Assembly: GCA_951813395.1 (NCBI GenBank)
Contig: OX638356.1
Coordinates: 1,715,340 to 1,779,339, forward strand
Direction of reading: 5' to 3'
DNA from: Longimicrobiales bacterium
Lineage (GTDB): Bacteria > Gemmatimonadota > Gemmatimonadetes > Longimicrobiales > Gaopeijiaceae
DNA length: 64,000 nucleotides
The notes below the pieces were generated by a model. That model made no database searches. It worked only from the letters and a program-made list of their open reading frames with translations, and had not been told where the DNA came from. Positions 54,841-62,960 of the stretch are shown here, one piece after another. The translations under genes were made by a program, and so were the position numbers. Each line of letters opens with the position of its first letter. Within the stretch, counting starts at the first letter, position 1.

Positions 54841-57197
54841 CAGAAGGCCCTGATCGCTCTCACCCTGCGGGGAAAGTCCTTGTCGTCGCCGTGCACCCGG
54901 CCCAGATCGGGGAAGTCGACGTGGGCGGCCATGTCGGCGCTTACCTGGGACGACGCCCAGTAGGTGAAGTTGTCCGCCAGCCCGATGTCCCTGAAGTTGC
55001 CGATCCCCCGCGCCCGGAGGCTCTCGTACATGAGGACGAGCTCGTCGGTCGACGGCAGGAACCAGCCTCCGATCCCGTTGAGCACGAAGTGGGCGCAAAG
55101 GTACGCCGCCGAGCCCGGCTCGTCGCAGGCGGCCAGAATGTCGGCCGTGTTCTGCCTGCCGGTGCCCACGGCCGTGCCGCGCGCTCCCGTAACCTCTCGC
55201 CGGAAGCACCCCCACTTCGCCCCGCCACTCTGGTCGAACGGGGCAGCTTCAAGATATTGCCAACCGTCATTTACATAGTTTGGATTCACGTAACAGATGA
55301 ACCCTCCGGCGGGCCCGGTATCTCCCGGCGCCAGTTCCCGGCGGGATAGCCAGACAGACATCTCGCCCGCCCCGCGGTTGGCCCACAGATGATAGGGCAC
55401 CAGCGTTACGGGCATCGCCGGCGCGGACGAATCAGTGAGGCTTCGAGCCTCCGTGTCGATGACTGGGTGGCCCCCGAGCAGGTCGGCGTCAAGGCGCGTT
55501 CGCATCCCGGTGTTGTCGTCGAATAGCAGATCCAGGACCCCTCCGCCCTCGACTTCGGGCCATTCGCAACAGTACACGATGGGGCCGCGCTCGACAGCGA
55601 ACCGGCCCCGGTTCTCGCGAACCCGCTCGTCCGCGACCACCCTGCGAACCTCCATGGGCAGCACCACCCCGATTACATCTCCGTCCCGCCAGGACCGCGT
55701 CAGGGACACGTAGCCCAGCTCGTCGGGCGTCGAGTCCACCGCCCGGCCGTTCACCGTCACCGAGGGTGGACTGGCCAGCCGGTCCGTGTAGCTGTAGAGC
55801 CCCAGTGGCGTCGGCACGTCGCGGGCCCATCCGGGCATGCGCAGCCTGATCGTGCCCCGCAGGGTCTCCTCCGTCGAGACCGTGATCCAGGAGTCCCCAC
55901 CCCAGGGCATTTCGCTCTCGACCGAGAGCCCCAGCCTGCCCCCGCCCATCTCGAACCCGGTTTCGCTGGACACGTACAGGTTCACGAAGACCACCCCGTC
56001 GGGATCCTGTGCGTAGATGTAGCCCGGCACCCGGGCCATGAAGCGGACGAGCGTGGGCGGGCAGCACTCCAGCGATGCCCGCTGCCAGCGGAGGTCGCGG
56101 CCGTCGCCGGCACTCGCCAGACGGTTCACGTAGAAGTAGTGATCCCCCGAGACGGAGACGCCGCACGCGGCATTGTTGTACATGCCGCGTTCCATGATGT
56201 CGATGTAGCGGCCATCCCCGGTAGCGAGAAAAAGGTTGTGGCTCAGAGTGATCAGCATCAGAACCGCGCAGGACTCCGAATAGGCGTCGATGTTCGGCAG
56301 CGAGTACGGCTCGCCGAAGCCCTCGTTGCCGGTCGTCCCGACGCCCCCCGTGATGTACATCTTCCGGCTCACGGCGTCGTGCCACATGCGTTGCGCGACC
56401 CGCAGGTACTCCTCGCGTCCCGAAAGGATGCCCACGTCCGCCAGCGAGACCGCGAGGGTCATGCAGTTCACCGCGTGGCCCACAGCCTCGGCCTGCTCCA
56501 GGACGTGCCTGTGGGACTGGTTGTGGCGGCTCCGCCCGACCGAGTCGTCGCGGCCCCGGATATCCAGATAGTGCCTGGCCAGATCGAGGTGCCCGGAATC
56601 CCCGGTGATCCGGTAGAGCCGGGAGCAGTTGAGCGAGTCCCGCTCTCCGCCCGAAAACGGAGGGTCGTTGGCCTGGAAGTCGTCCTGGAGCAGCGCTGCC
56701 GATCGAATCGCCCTGTCCAGAAGTTCGCGTCCGCCCGTTGTCCGGTGCCATGTAGCCGCAACCCCGAACTCGCGATTGCTGGCTGGTGCCTCCTGGCCCG
56801 CCATCTCGCCGACCCTCCTGTCCACCCACGCCTGAAGCCACGGATCGGGATGGGTCACGAGCGACAGCATGGCGGCCTCGAGGACACCACCGCGTGTCCG
56901 CCTCGGCGAAGCTTCCAGCTTCCGGGCTTCCAGGGGTATGGTGACCTCCGCGTTCCTCCGAACCCGGGGCTCCCAGAAGTCGTCGGCCAGGACAACCTCG
57001 GAGTGGAGCGCGGGACGAATGGGATAGTCGGTAGAGGCCGCGCGTGTCGACTTCCAGAGCTCGATGTCGGGTCGGCCCCTGCTGGAAGACGTGCCCGCCA
57101 CCGGGGGCGCAGGGGTTTGCGCCGCCGCCGCGCAGGCCAGCGCGCCCGCTGCCGGAACGGTCTGGAGGAAGCGCCGTCGGGGGATGTGTTCGTTCAT
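54840..57197 (-). CDS. GH127 beta-L-arabinofuranosidase fused to a DUF1566/Lcl-type domain
   Basis: A 785-residue exported enzyme. A Tat-like signal (PRRRFLQTVPAAGALACAAAA) precedes the GH127 domain (about 60-625), with Glu308-x-Cys310 in AYSESCAVLM, Cys378-Cys379 in SLECCPPTLVRFM, and the typical family end LWANRGAGEMSVWL. From about residue 631 a different domain begins: GGFICYVNPNYVNDGWQYLEAAP, GTGRQNTADILAAC, GGWFLPSTDELVLMYESL, NFTYWASSQ and the closing RVRAIRAF. This is the pattern of DUF1566/Lcl C-terminal, lectin-like modules. The frame is continuous with no stop or shift at the joint. The tail may bind glycan or anchor the enzyme. It lies 10 bases downstream of another GH127 gene. 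Confidence 0.88.
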   Translation of the reverse strand: MNEHIPRRRFLQTVPAAGALACAAAAQTPAPPVAGTSSSRGRPDIELWKSTRAASTDYPIRPALHSEVVLADDFWEPRVRRNAEVTIPLEARKLEASPRRTRGGVLEAAMLSLVTHPDPWLQAWVDRRVGEMAGQEAPASNREFGVAATWHRTTGGRELLDRAIRSAALLQDDFQANDPPFSGGERDSLNCSRLYRITGDSGHLDLARHYLDIRGRDDSVGRSRHNQSHRHVLEQAEAVGHAVNCMTLAVSLADVGILSGREEYLRVAQRMWHDAVSRKMYITGGVGTTGNEGFGEPYSLPNIDAYSESCAVLMLITLSHNLFLATGDGRYIDIMERGMYNNAACGVSVSGDHYFYVNRLASAGDGRDLRWQRASLECCPPTLVRFMARVPGYIYAQDPDGVVFVNLYVSSETGFEMGGGRLGLSVESEMPWGGDSWITVSTEETLRGTIRLRMPGWARDVPTPLGLYSYTDRLASPPSVTVNGRAVDSTPDELGYVSLTRSWRDGDVIGVVLPMEVRRVVADERVRENRGRFAVERGPIVYCCEWPEVEGGGVLDLLFDDNTGMRTRLDADLLGGHPVIDTEARSLTDSSAPAMPVTLVPYHLWANRGAGEMSVWLSRRELAPGDTGPAGGFICYVNPNYVNDGWQYLEAAPFDQSGGAKWGCFRREVTGARGTAVGTGRQNTADILAACDEPGSAAYLCAHFVLNGIGGWFLPSTDELVLMYESLRARGIGNFRDIGLADNFTYWASSQVSADMAAHVDFPDLGRVHGDDKDFPRRVRAIRAF

Positions 57198-57207
57198 GTC
57201 CGGGCCC

Positions 57208-59676
57208 TCAGCCTATCTGCCATTCGATCACCCCGAACTCGCGCCACTCGATGTCCTCGTCGATGAACATCGCCGCGGGCGGACCGATCTGCCCAGCGGT
57301 GTACGAGATCGTGCGGGGCTCGACCTCCAGCCGCAGCGCACGGGTCACGACCGGCTCGAACTCGATGGTGCTCCACGAGTCCTCTTCGACCGTGAACGCT
57401 CCGTCGGTCGCCACGGTCCGCCACTCCCGCCCGTCCCGCCAGAGCACCCGCCACGACTCGGGGAAGTTGCAGAACCGCTTGTCGTCGAAAAAGAAGACGC
57501 GCGAGGACGACATCCGCACCGGCGCCTCGAACTCGTATTCCAGCCAGGCGCGTTCGCCCACCGGGGGCCGCATGCGGAAGAAGCGGTGCGACTGGTCGGC
57601 CGAGTTGATCGGCTCGCGCCCGTCGTGGATCGCCGCGATGTCGTCGTTCTGGTCGTTGTACCCCGTCCAGCCCTTCTCGACACCGCCCGAGGTGCGTACG
57701 GCGGAGACCGGAGCCGGGAGCGTCGGTGGGAGCCACGCCGCGGCGGGCTCCCTCGCCATCCAGACCGCCATCTCGCCCATCCCCCGGTTGGCCCATGCAT
57801 AGTAGGGGATGGCGGTGAGCCGGTGAGGGACGGTCGGGGCGCGCTCGCCGCGGCTGTCCTCCCGGATCGCCTCCACGTCGCCCCGTACGACCTGAACTCC
57901 ACCCAGCATATCCTCCCGGAACGCCGATTCGAAGGTGGCGGCGTCCGGCACGACGATGTTGAGCGCGCGCCCACCGTTGTCCGGCCACTCCGCGCAGTAG
58001 ACCAGGGGTCCGCGCTGCAGGGCGACGCGCCCGCGGTCGTCCTGAATTGCCTCGTGGGCCAGCACCCGCCGCACCGGCATCGGAAGATCGAGCTCCACGA
58101 CATCGCCGGCCCGCCACGTGCGCTGGATCCGGGCGTATCCGCGTTCCAGTTCACGGGTGCTCACCTCGCGGCCCGCGGCCTGGCCAAGGCGTGACCCGCC
58201 GCGCCCCACCCGCAGGGTCGGCGACTCCGGATCCGCATCCGCAAAGCGGTACAGCTCACCCGGCATGACCTCGCCGCGCGCCCATCCGGGGATCCGTACC
58301 AACAGCGGGAAGGTGGCCTCGCGCTCCGGATCGATGAGGATGCGGACGCGACCCTGCCACGGATAGTGCGTTTCCTGGCGCACCCGCACCGGCACACCGG
58401 CGATTTCAACCCGGGCGTCAGAGTTTGTGAAAAGATTCACATAGAGCATCCCCGACGGATCGGTTGCGTAAACGTAGCTGCCGATCGAAGCGAGAATGCG
58501 GATCACATTCGGCGGGCAGCAGGGAACATTGATCCAGTCAAAGCGCTCGTAATCGCCGAAGGATTTCAGCGGGTTCTGGTAGAAGAAGCGGTCGCCCCGG
58601 AGCGACACGCCGACGAGCAAGGCGTTGTACAGCACCCGCTCCATCACGTCGACGTAGCGGGCGTCGCGGTCCAGGAGCGCCAGCCTGTGGCACCAGACCG
58701 CGCTTCCGTACGCGGCGCAGGTCTCGTTCCAGGCGCTGAGGTTGGGCAGCTCGTGGGGCTCGCCGTACTTCTCGTGGAAGCGCGTCGACCCGATCCCGCC
58801 GGTGAGATACGTCTTCAGATGAGTCTGGTCCTCCCAGATGCGGTGCACGGCTTCCGTGTACGCCGGATCCCCCGAAAGCGCCGCGATGTCGGTCATCGCG
58901 ATGTACAGGAAGGTGGCCCGTACCGCGTGCCCGACCGCCTCGGACTGCTCCACCGCCGGCTTGTGGTCCTGGGCGTAGGTGCGATCGATCGCGTATTCGC
59001 CGGTGCGCGGGTAGTTGTCGCGGCCCCGCGCGTCGGCGAAAAACCTGGCCAGCTTCCAGTAGCGCTCGTCGCCGGTGGCCCGGTACAGCGCGACAAGCCC
59101 GATCTTGAGCCCCTGGTGCCCGGAGATATGCATCTCCTTCCCGGGCCCGTAGACGGAATCCATCTGATCGGCAAGCCGCACAACCGCGTCCAGCAGTCTG
59201 GACTTGCCGGTCGCCGCCGCGTACGCTGTCGCCGCCTCCAGCACGTGGCCCGAGACGCCGATCGATTGCTGCGGGGTCTCGATGCGCCGCTCCAACTCCG
59301 CGAGCATTCCGTCGATGCGCTCATCGGCGTACGCCTCCAGTTCGGGGTCCGGGCGTTGCTCGAGCATGTAGGCCGCGGCCTCGATGAGCTTGGAGAGACT
59401 GAAGCCTCCGTCCCCGAACCTCTCGAAGCAGTAGGGAAGGGAGACCGCGCGGTTCGCGTCCATCCGCGGCCGCCAGAACTCGTCCGTAATCGTCACCTGG
59501 GCCGAGCGGACCACTCGGAGCGGGTAGTCTTCGGCGACAGGAGAAAGCGGGGAGGCGTCGAGCCCGGCGAGCGGACCGGTCCTGCCTTCCGCGGTGCCTG
59601 CAAGACGCTTCAGCGCGGCGGGGAGGGGAAGCACTCCCGCGCCCGCCGCCGCACGGAGAAACAGCCGACGGTCCAT
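57208..59676 (-). CDS. GH127 beta-L-arabinofuranosidase with discoidin-like C-terminal domain
   Basis: An 822-residue exported enzyme starting MDRRLFLRAAAGAGVLPLPA, a Tat-like signal. The GH127 domain covers about 50-645 with Glu318-x-Cys320 in SAWNETCAAYG, Cys386-Cys387 in NVPCCPPNVIRIL, and the family end YYAWANRGMGEMAVWM. From about 654 a beta-sandwich resembling F5/8 type C (CBM32-like) modules follows: LEYEFEAPVRMSSSRVFFFDD, ESWRVLWRDGREWRTV, and FEPVVTRALRLEVE. This should help hold the substrate. The ATG at 59676 overlaps the preceding stop by one base. The longer upstream frame is a shadow of the propeller gene. Confidence 0.92.
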   Translation of the reverse strand: MDRRLFLRAAAGAGVLPLPAALKRLAGTAEGRTGPLAGLDASPLSPVAEDYPLRVVRSAQVTITDEFWRPRMDANRAVSLPYCFERFGDGGFSLSKLIEAAAYMLEQRPDPELEAYADERIDGMLAELERRIETPQQSIGVSGHVLEAATAYAAATGKSRLLDAVVRLADQMDSVYGPGKEMHISGHQGLKIGLVALYRATGDERYWKLARFFADARGRDNYPRTGEYAIDRTYAQDHKPAVEQSEAVGHAVRATFLYIAMTDIAALSGDPAYTEAVHRIWEDQTHLKTYLTGGIGSTRFHEKYGEPHELPNLSAWNETCAAYGSAVWCHRLALLDRDARYVDVMERVLYNALLVGVSLRGDRFFYQNPLKSFGDYERFDWINVPCCPPNVIRILASIGSYVYATDPSGMLYVNLFTNSDARVEIAGVPVRVRQETHYPWQGRVRILIDPEREATFPLLVRIPGWARGEVMPGELYRFADADPESPTLRVGRGGSRLGQAAGREVSTRELERGYARIQRTWRAGDVVELDLPMPVRRVLAHEAIQDDRGRVALQRGPLVYCAEWPDNGGRALNIVVPDAATFESAFREDMLGGVQVVRGDVEAIREDSRGERAPTVPHRLTAIPYYAWANRGMGEMAVWMAREPAAAWLPPTLPAPVSAVRTSGGVEKGWTGYNDQNDDIAAIHDGREPINSADQSHRFFRMRPPVGERAWLEYEFEAPVRMSSSRVFFFDDKRFCNFPESWRVLWRDGREWRTVATDGAFTVEEDSWSTIEFEPVVTRALRLEVEPRTISYTAGQIGPPAAMFIDEDIEWREFGVIEWQIG

Positions 59677-62600
59677 CACCGCCCTCCGTCCCCCAGCTTC
59701 CGCTCCAGCTCGGCGACAGGTCCTGCCAGAATGGCTTCCAGCATGGCCGCATACTCCTCGACCTGTCGCGCGTAGCGCTCGATCCACTCCCACTGGGCGG
59801 CCGTCGGCCGTCCGCTGTAGTTGCCGATCTGGATCGTGAACCAGTTGAGGCGCCCCGCGAGATTCACGTGGCCAGGGTCCCGGACATCGCCGGCGAATCC
59901 GAGCAGGATTGGCCGCAGCCCCTCGCGGACGGCCGCGGCCTCCTCCCGGATCGAAGCGTCTCCCGAAGTCTGCTCCGCCTCCTCAAGGCGGGCGTCAAGC
60001 GGCTGTATTCTGCCCAGCGCGTCCCGTACCGTGCACTCCGCCCGCTCGATCATGCCCGCGGCACGGTACCAATCCTCCATGTCCGCCGCCGACGCGTCCA
60101 CACGCGGATCCATGCGGACCACGACCCTTCGTTCACTCGTCTCGCCGTCCAGCGTGAGGCGCGCCGAGTACGTCCCCGGGATCGCGCGCACCCAGGTGCC
60201 GCCGCCCCCCCTCCCCCCGCGTCCCACACCCGCCACGGCCGCCGGTGCGGCATCCTCCCCCTCGGGCACGCACGCCGACCGCTCGCCCAGGTTCCACGCC
60301 ACGCGGTTCAACCCGGACTCCGCGGGACCCGTCAGCGAGTGCACCAGGCGGCCGTCGCCGTCGGCGACATCGACGCGGACCCGTCCTCCCGGGTTCCATT
60401 CAGGGTCCACCCAGTACGTCAGCAGCGCACCGTAGGGCTGGTTCGGGGCCACCCAGACCCGGTTTCCGAGCGTGCTCACATCGGACGCCCTCGTGTAGCG
60501 CACGGCCGGCATGGGTTCGAAGAGTTCGAGGCGCGCGAGGCCATCGCCCTCAATCCCCGGCGCGCGCGCCGCGGCCAGTCGCTGGAGCGCCGTCACGTCA
60601 TCCAGGACATAGAACCCCCGCGAGTGCGTGGCGATCACCAGATCGTTGTCGCGCGGGTGCAGCTCCAGGTCACGCACCGCAACCGGCGGCAGTCCCAGCC
60701 GCAGGTCCACCCACCGGTTGCCGCCGTCGAAGGAGGCGAAGATCCCGAGTTCGGTGCCCGCATACAGGAGGTTCGGCGAACGCAGATCCTCGTCTACTAC
60801 GTGCACGTAGCTGCGCAGCCCGTCGCTGATGCGCCGCCAGGTGGACCCGAAATCCTCGGTTACGAAGATGTAGGACTCGAAGTCGTCCATCCGGTGCTGG
60901 TCGATGGCGATATAGGCCCGTCCCGGCACGGCACGGGACGCCTGGACGCTCCCTACCCATGAGTTGGGCGGCGCCCCCTCGATGTTCGGGGCCACATTCG
61001 TCCAGCTCTCCCCGCCGTCGCGGGTGATCTGAACGTTGCCGTCGTCGGTCCCCACCCAGATCACCTCCGGGTCGAGCGCGCTCTCGGAGATCGACAGGAT
61101 CGTGCTGTGGTACTCGGCACGCGTGTTGTCGGGCGAGATCGGCCCGCCGGAGAGGCGCTGCTTCTCCGGGTCGTCGGTGGTCAGGTCCGGGCTGATGATG
61201 TCCCAGGTCTCCCCGCCGTCCCGCGTGCGGAAGAGGACGTTGCCGCCGTAGTAGATCACGTCGGGGTCGCTCGGCGACATGTGAATCGGCGAGTTCCAGT
61301 TGAAACGGTACTCCTCCAACTCGGCGCCCCCGCCTGCAGGCCCGGGCGGATACGGCTGGATGTAGCGCTCCTCGCGGGTGCGCATGTCGATCCGGGTGAT
61401 GTCGCCGAAGTGGCCGTTGTAGTAGATGACTTCGGGGTCGCGCGGGTCCGCTATCGTGTACATTCCGTCGGCCATGTATCGCAGCCGCACCCAGTCGCCC
61501 TCGCGCACCCCCACCCGGTTCCACTTCTCGTTCGGCCCGCGCCAGATCTCGTGATCCTGGAAGCCGCCGAGAACGTTGTAGGGCTCGGCCATGTCGAGCC
61601 CCAGGTGGTACGCCTGCGCCATCGGCATGTTGTTCAGGAAATCCCAGTTCTCGCCGAAATCGTTCGAGATCCAGAACCCCCCGTCGGTGCCCGACAGCAG
61701 CCGCGCCGGGTCGGTGGGGTCGATCCACAGGGCGTGGTGATCCCCGAACATGCTCCCGCCGTGGCCGCCGAAGGTCAGCCCCCCGTCCGTCGAGACGCTG
61801 AACTGGCCGGCAAGCGTGTAGACGCGGTCGGGGTCCACCGGGTCGGCGCGCACCTGGGTGTAGTAGAAGGGACGGTTGTTGAGACGGCGTTCGGCGCTCA
61901 CCACCTGCCAGGTAATCCCGCGGTCGTCGGAACGCCAGAGTTCGCCTTCCTCCTGGGACTCGACAAGGGCGTACACGCGGTTCGGGTCCGCCGCGTGCAC
62001 GCTGACGCCCACACGCCCGATGACGCCGGCACCGGGCAGGCCGTTCGCCAGCGCGGGGTCGGTGAGGCGCGTCCAGCTGTTGCCGCCGTCCGCCGAGCGG
62101 AAGAGGCCGCTCCCCGGGCCGCCGCTACGGAAGTGCCAGGGCCGCCGCAGGTAGTCGTACATGCCGGCGTAGACGATGTCGGGATTGAGCGGGTCGATCG
62201 CGACGTCGCTCGCGCCCGTGGTCTCGTTCCTGTAGAGGACGCGTTCCCACGTGTTGCCGCCGTCCGCCGATCGGAAGAGGCCCCGCTCCTCGTTCGGTCC
62301 CCACGCGTGGCCCATGGCCGCCGCGAAGACGATCCGGGGGTTGCGGGGATGGATGACGATGCGCGAGAAACGCTCCGTTTCGGTCAGCCCGAGGTGCGTC
62401 CAGGTCGCCCCGCCGTCGATGCTCCGGTAGATGCCGTCGCCGATCGAGATGCTGTTGCGCACCGCGCCCTCCCCGGTGCCCACATACACCACGTCCGGGT
62501 CGTCCGGCCGCACCGCTATGGCCCCGATCGACAGCGTGCCCCCGTCCTCGAAGACCGGCTCGAAGGTGGTGCCGCCGTTCGTGGACCTGAAGAGTCCTGA

Positions 62601-62852
62601 AGACGAGGAGCCGACGTACAGGATGTTGCGGTTGTCCGGGACGCCGGCGACGTCCGAGATCCTTCCCGAGAACATGGCGGGGCCGATTTCGCGCCAGGAA
62701 AGGCCGGACAGGACCGCTCCATCGCCCACAAGCGCGTTCGGCCCGGTGGTGGTGGCCTGGGCAGCGGGCGAGTCGGGCGCTGGCTGACAGCGCGCCAGGG
62801 CGAGGGCCAGGAAGACCGCGAGAAGGGATGCGGCTGCGCGGTTCCGGATCAT
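59676..62852 (-). CDS. VPS10/sortilin-like beta-propeller lipoprotein with Asp-box repeats
   Basis: A 1,058-residue protein with a lipoprotein signal (SLLAVFLALALARC, Cys about 22). About eleven Asp-box-like repeats run through it: RSTNGGTTF, RSIDGGATW, RSADGGNTW, RSADGGNSW, RSDDRGITW, VSTDGGLTF, ISNDFGENW, RTRDGGETW, ITRDGGESW, VTEDFGSTW, ASFDGGNRW. They make one or two propellers of the sortilin/exo-sialidase-like type. A C-terminal Ig-like part (GTYSARLTLDGETSERRVVVRMDPR in pieces) and a helical end follow. These are often annotated glycosyl hydrolase, but no catalytic residues are established. It leads an operon with two GH127 enzymes and a sulfatase, so a glycan-binding or hydrolytic role is plausible. 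AAGGAG precedes ATG 62852. Confidence 0.82.
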   Translation of the reverse strand: MIRNRAAASLLAVFLALALARCQPAPDSPAAQATTTGPNALVGDGAVLSGLSWREIGPAMFSGRISDVAGVPDNRNILYVGSSSSGLFRSTNGGTTFEPVFEDGGTLSIGAIAVRPDDPDVVYVGTGEGAVRNSISIGDGIYRSIDGGATWTHLGLTETERFSRIVIHPRNPRIVFAAAMGHAWGPNEERGLFRSADGGNTWERVLYRNETTGASDVAIDPLNPDIVYAGMYDYLRRPWHFRSGGPGSGLFRSADGGNSWTRLTDPALANGLPGAGVIGRVGVSVHAADPNRVYALVESQEEGELWRSDDRGITWQVVSAERRLNNRPFYYTQVRADPVDPDRVYTLAGQFSVSTDGGLTFGGHGGSMFGDHHALWIDPTDPARLLSGTDGGFWISNDFGENWDFLNNMPMAQAYHLGLDMAEPYNVLGGFQDHEIWRGPNEKWNRVGVREGDWVRLRYMADGMYTIADPRDPEVIYYNGHFGDITRIDMRTREERYIQPYPPGPAGGGAELEEYRFNWNSPIHMSPSDPDVIYYGGNVLFRTRDGGETWDIISPDLTTDDPEKQRLSGGPISPDNTRAEYHSTILSISESALDPEVIWVGTDDGNVQITRDGGESWTNVAPNIEGAPPNSWVGSVQASRAVPGRAYIAIDQHRMDDFESYIFVTEDFGSTWRRISDGLRSYVHVVDEDLRSPNLLYAGTELGIFASFDGGNRWVDLRLGLPPVAVRDLELHPRDNDLVIATHSRGFYVLDDVTALQRLAAARAPGIEGDGLARLELFEPMPAVRYTRASDVSTLGNRVWVAPNQPYGALLTYWVDPEWNPGGRVRVDVADGDGRLVHSLTGPAESGLNRVAWNLGERSACVPEGEDAAPAAVAGVGRGGRGGGGTWVRAIPGTYSARLTLDGETSERRVVVRMDPRVDASAADMEDWYRAAGMIERAECTVRDALGRIQPLDARLEEAEQTSGDASIREEAAAVREGLRPILLGFAGDVRDPGHVNLAGRLNWFTIQIGNYSGRPTAAQWEWIERYARQVEEYAAMLEAILAGPVAELERKLGDGGR

Positions 62853-62960
62853 GACGAACTCCTTCCGGCCGGAGCGGCGTGCCCGGTTAGGATAGGGGGC
62901 CCCGAGTGCGGCGGGCAAGCGGTAACGGTGCCCCCTGCATGTCAGGTCAGCCCGTCACGC
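62853..62960 (-). promoter_or_regulatory. Gap upstream of the second glycan operon
   Basis: 108 bases between two minus-strand genes, holding the AAGGAG site of the propeller gene. GC-rich with no clear -35/-10 pair. Whether transcription starts here or continues from the gene upstream cannot be decided. Confidence 0.3.

Noticed and set aside
54841-55215. Upstream extension of the third sulfatase frame.
   Set aside because: It is a shadow of the DUF1566-like tail of the GH127 gene. The Tat-like signal at MNRREF with a one-base overlap is clearly the start.
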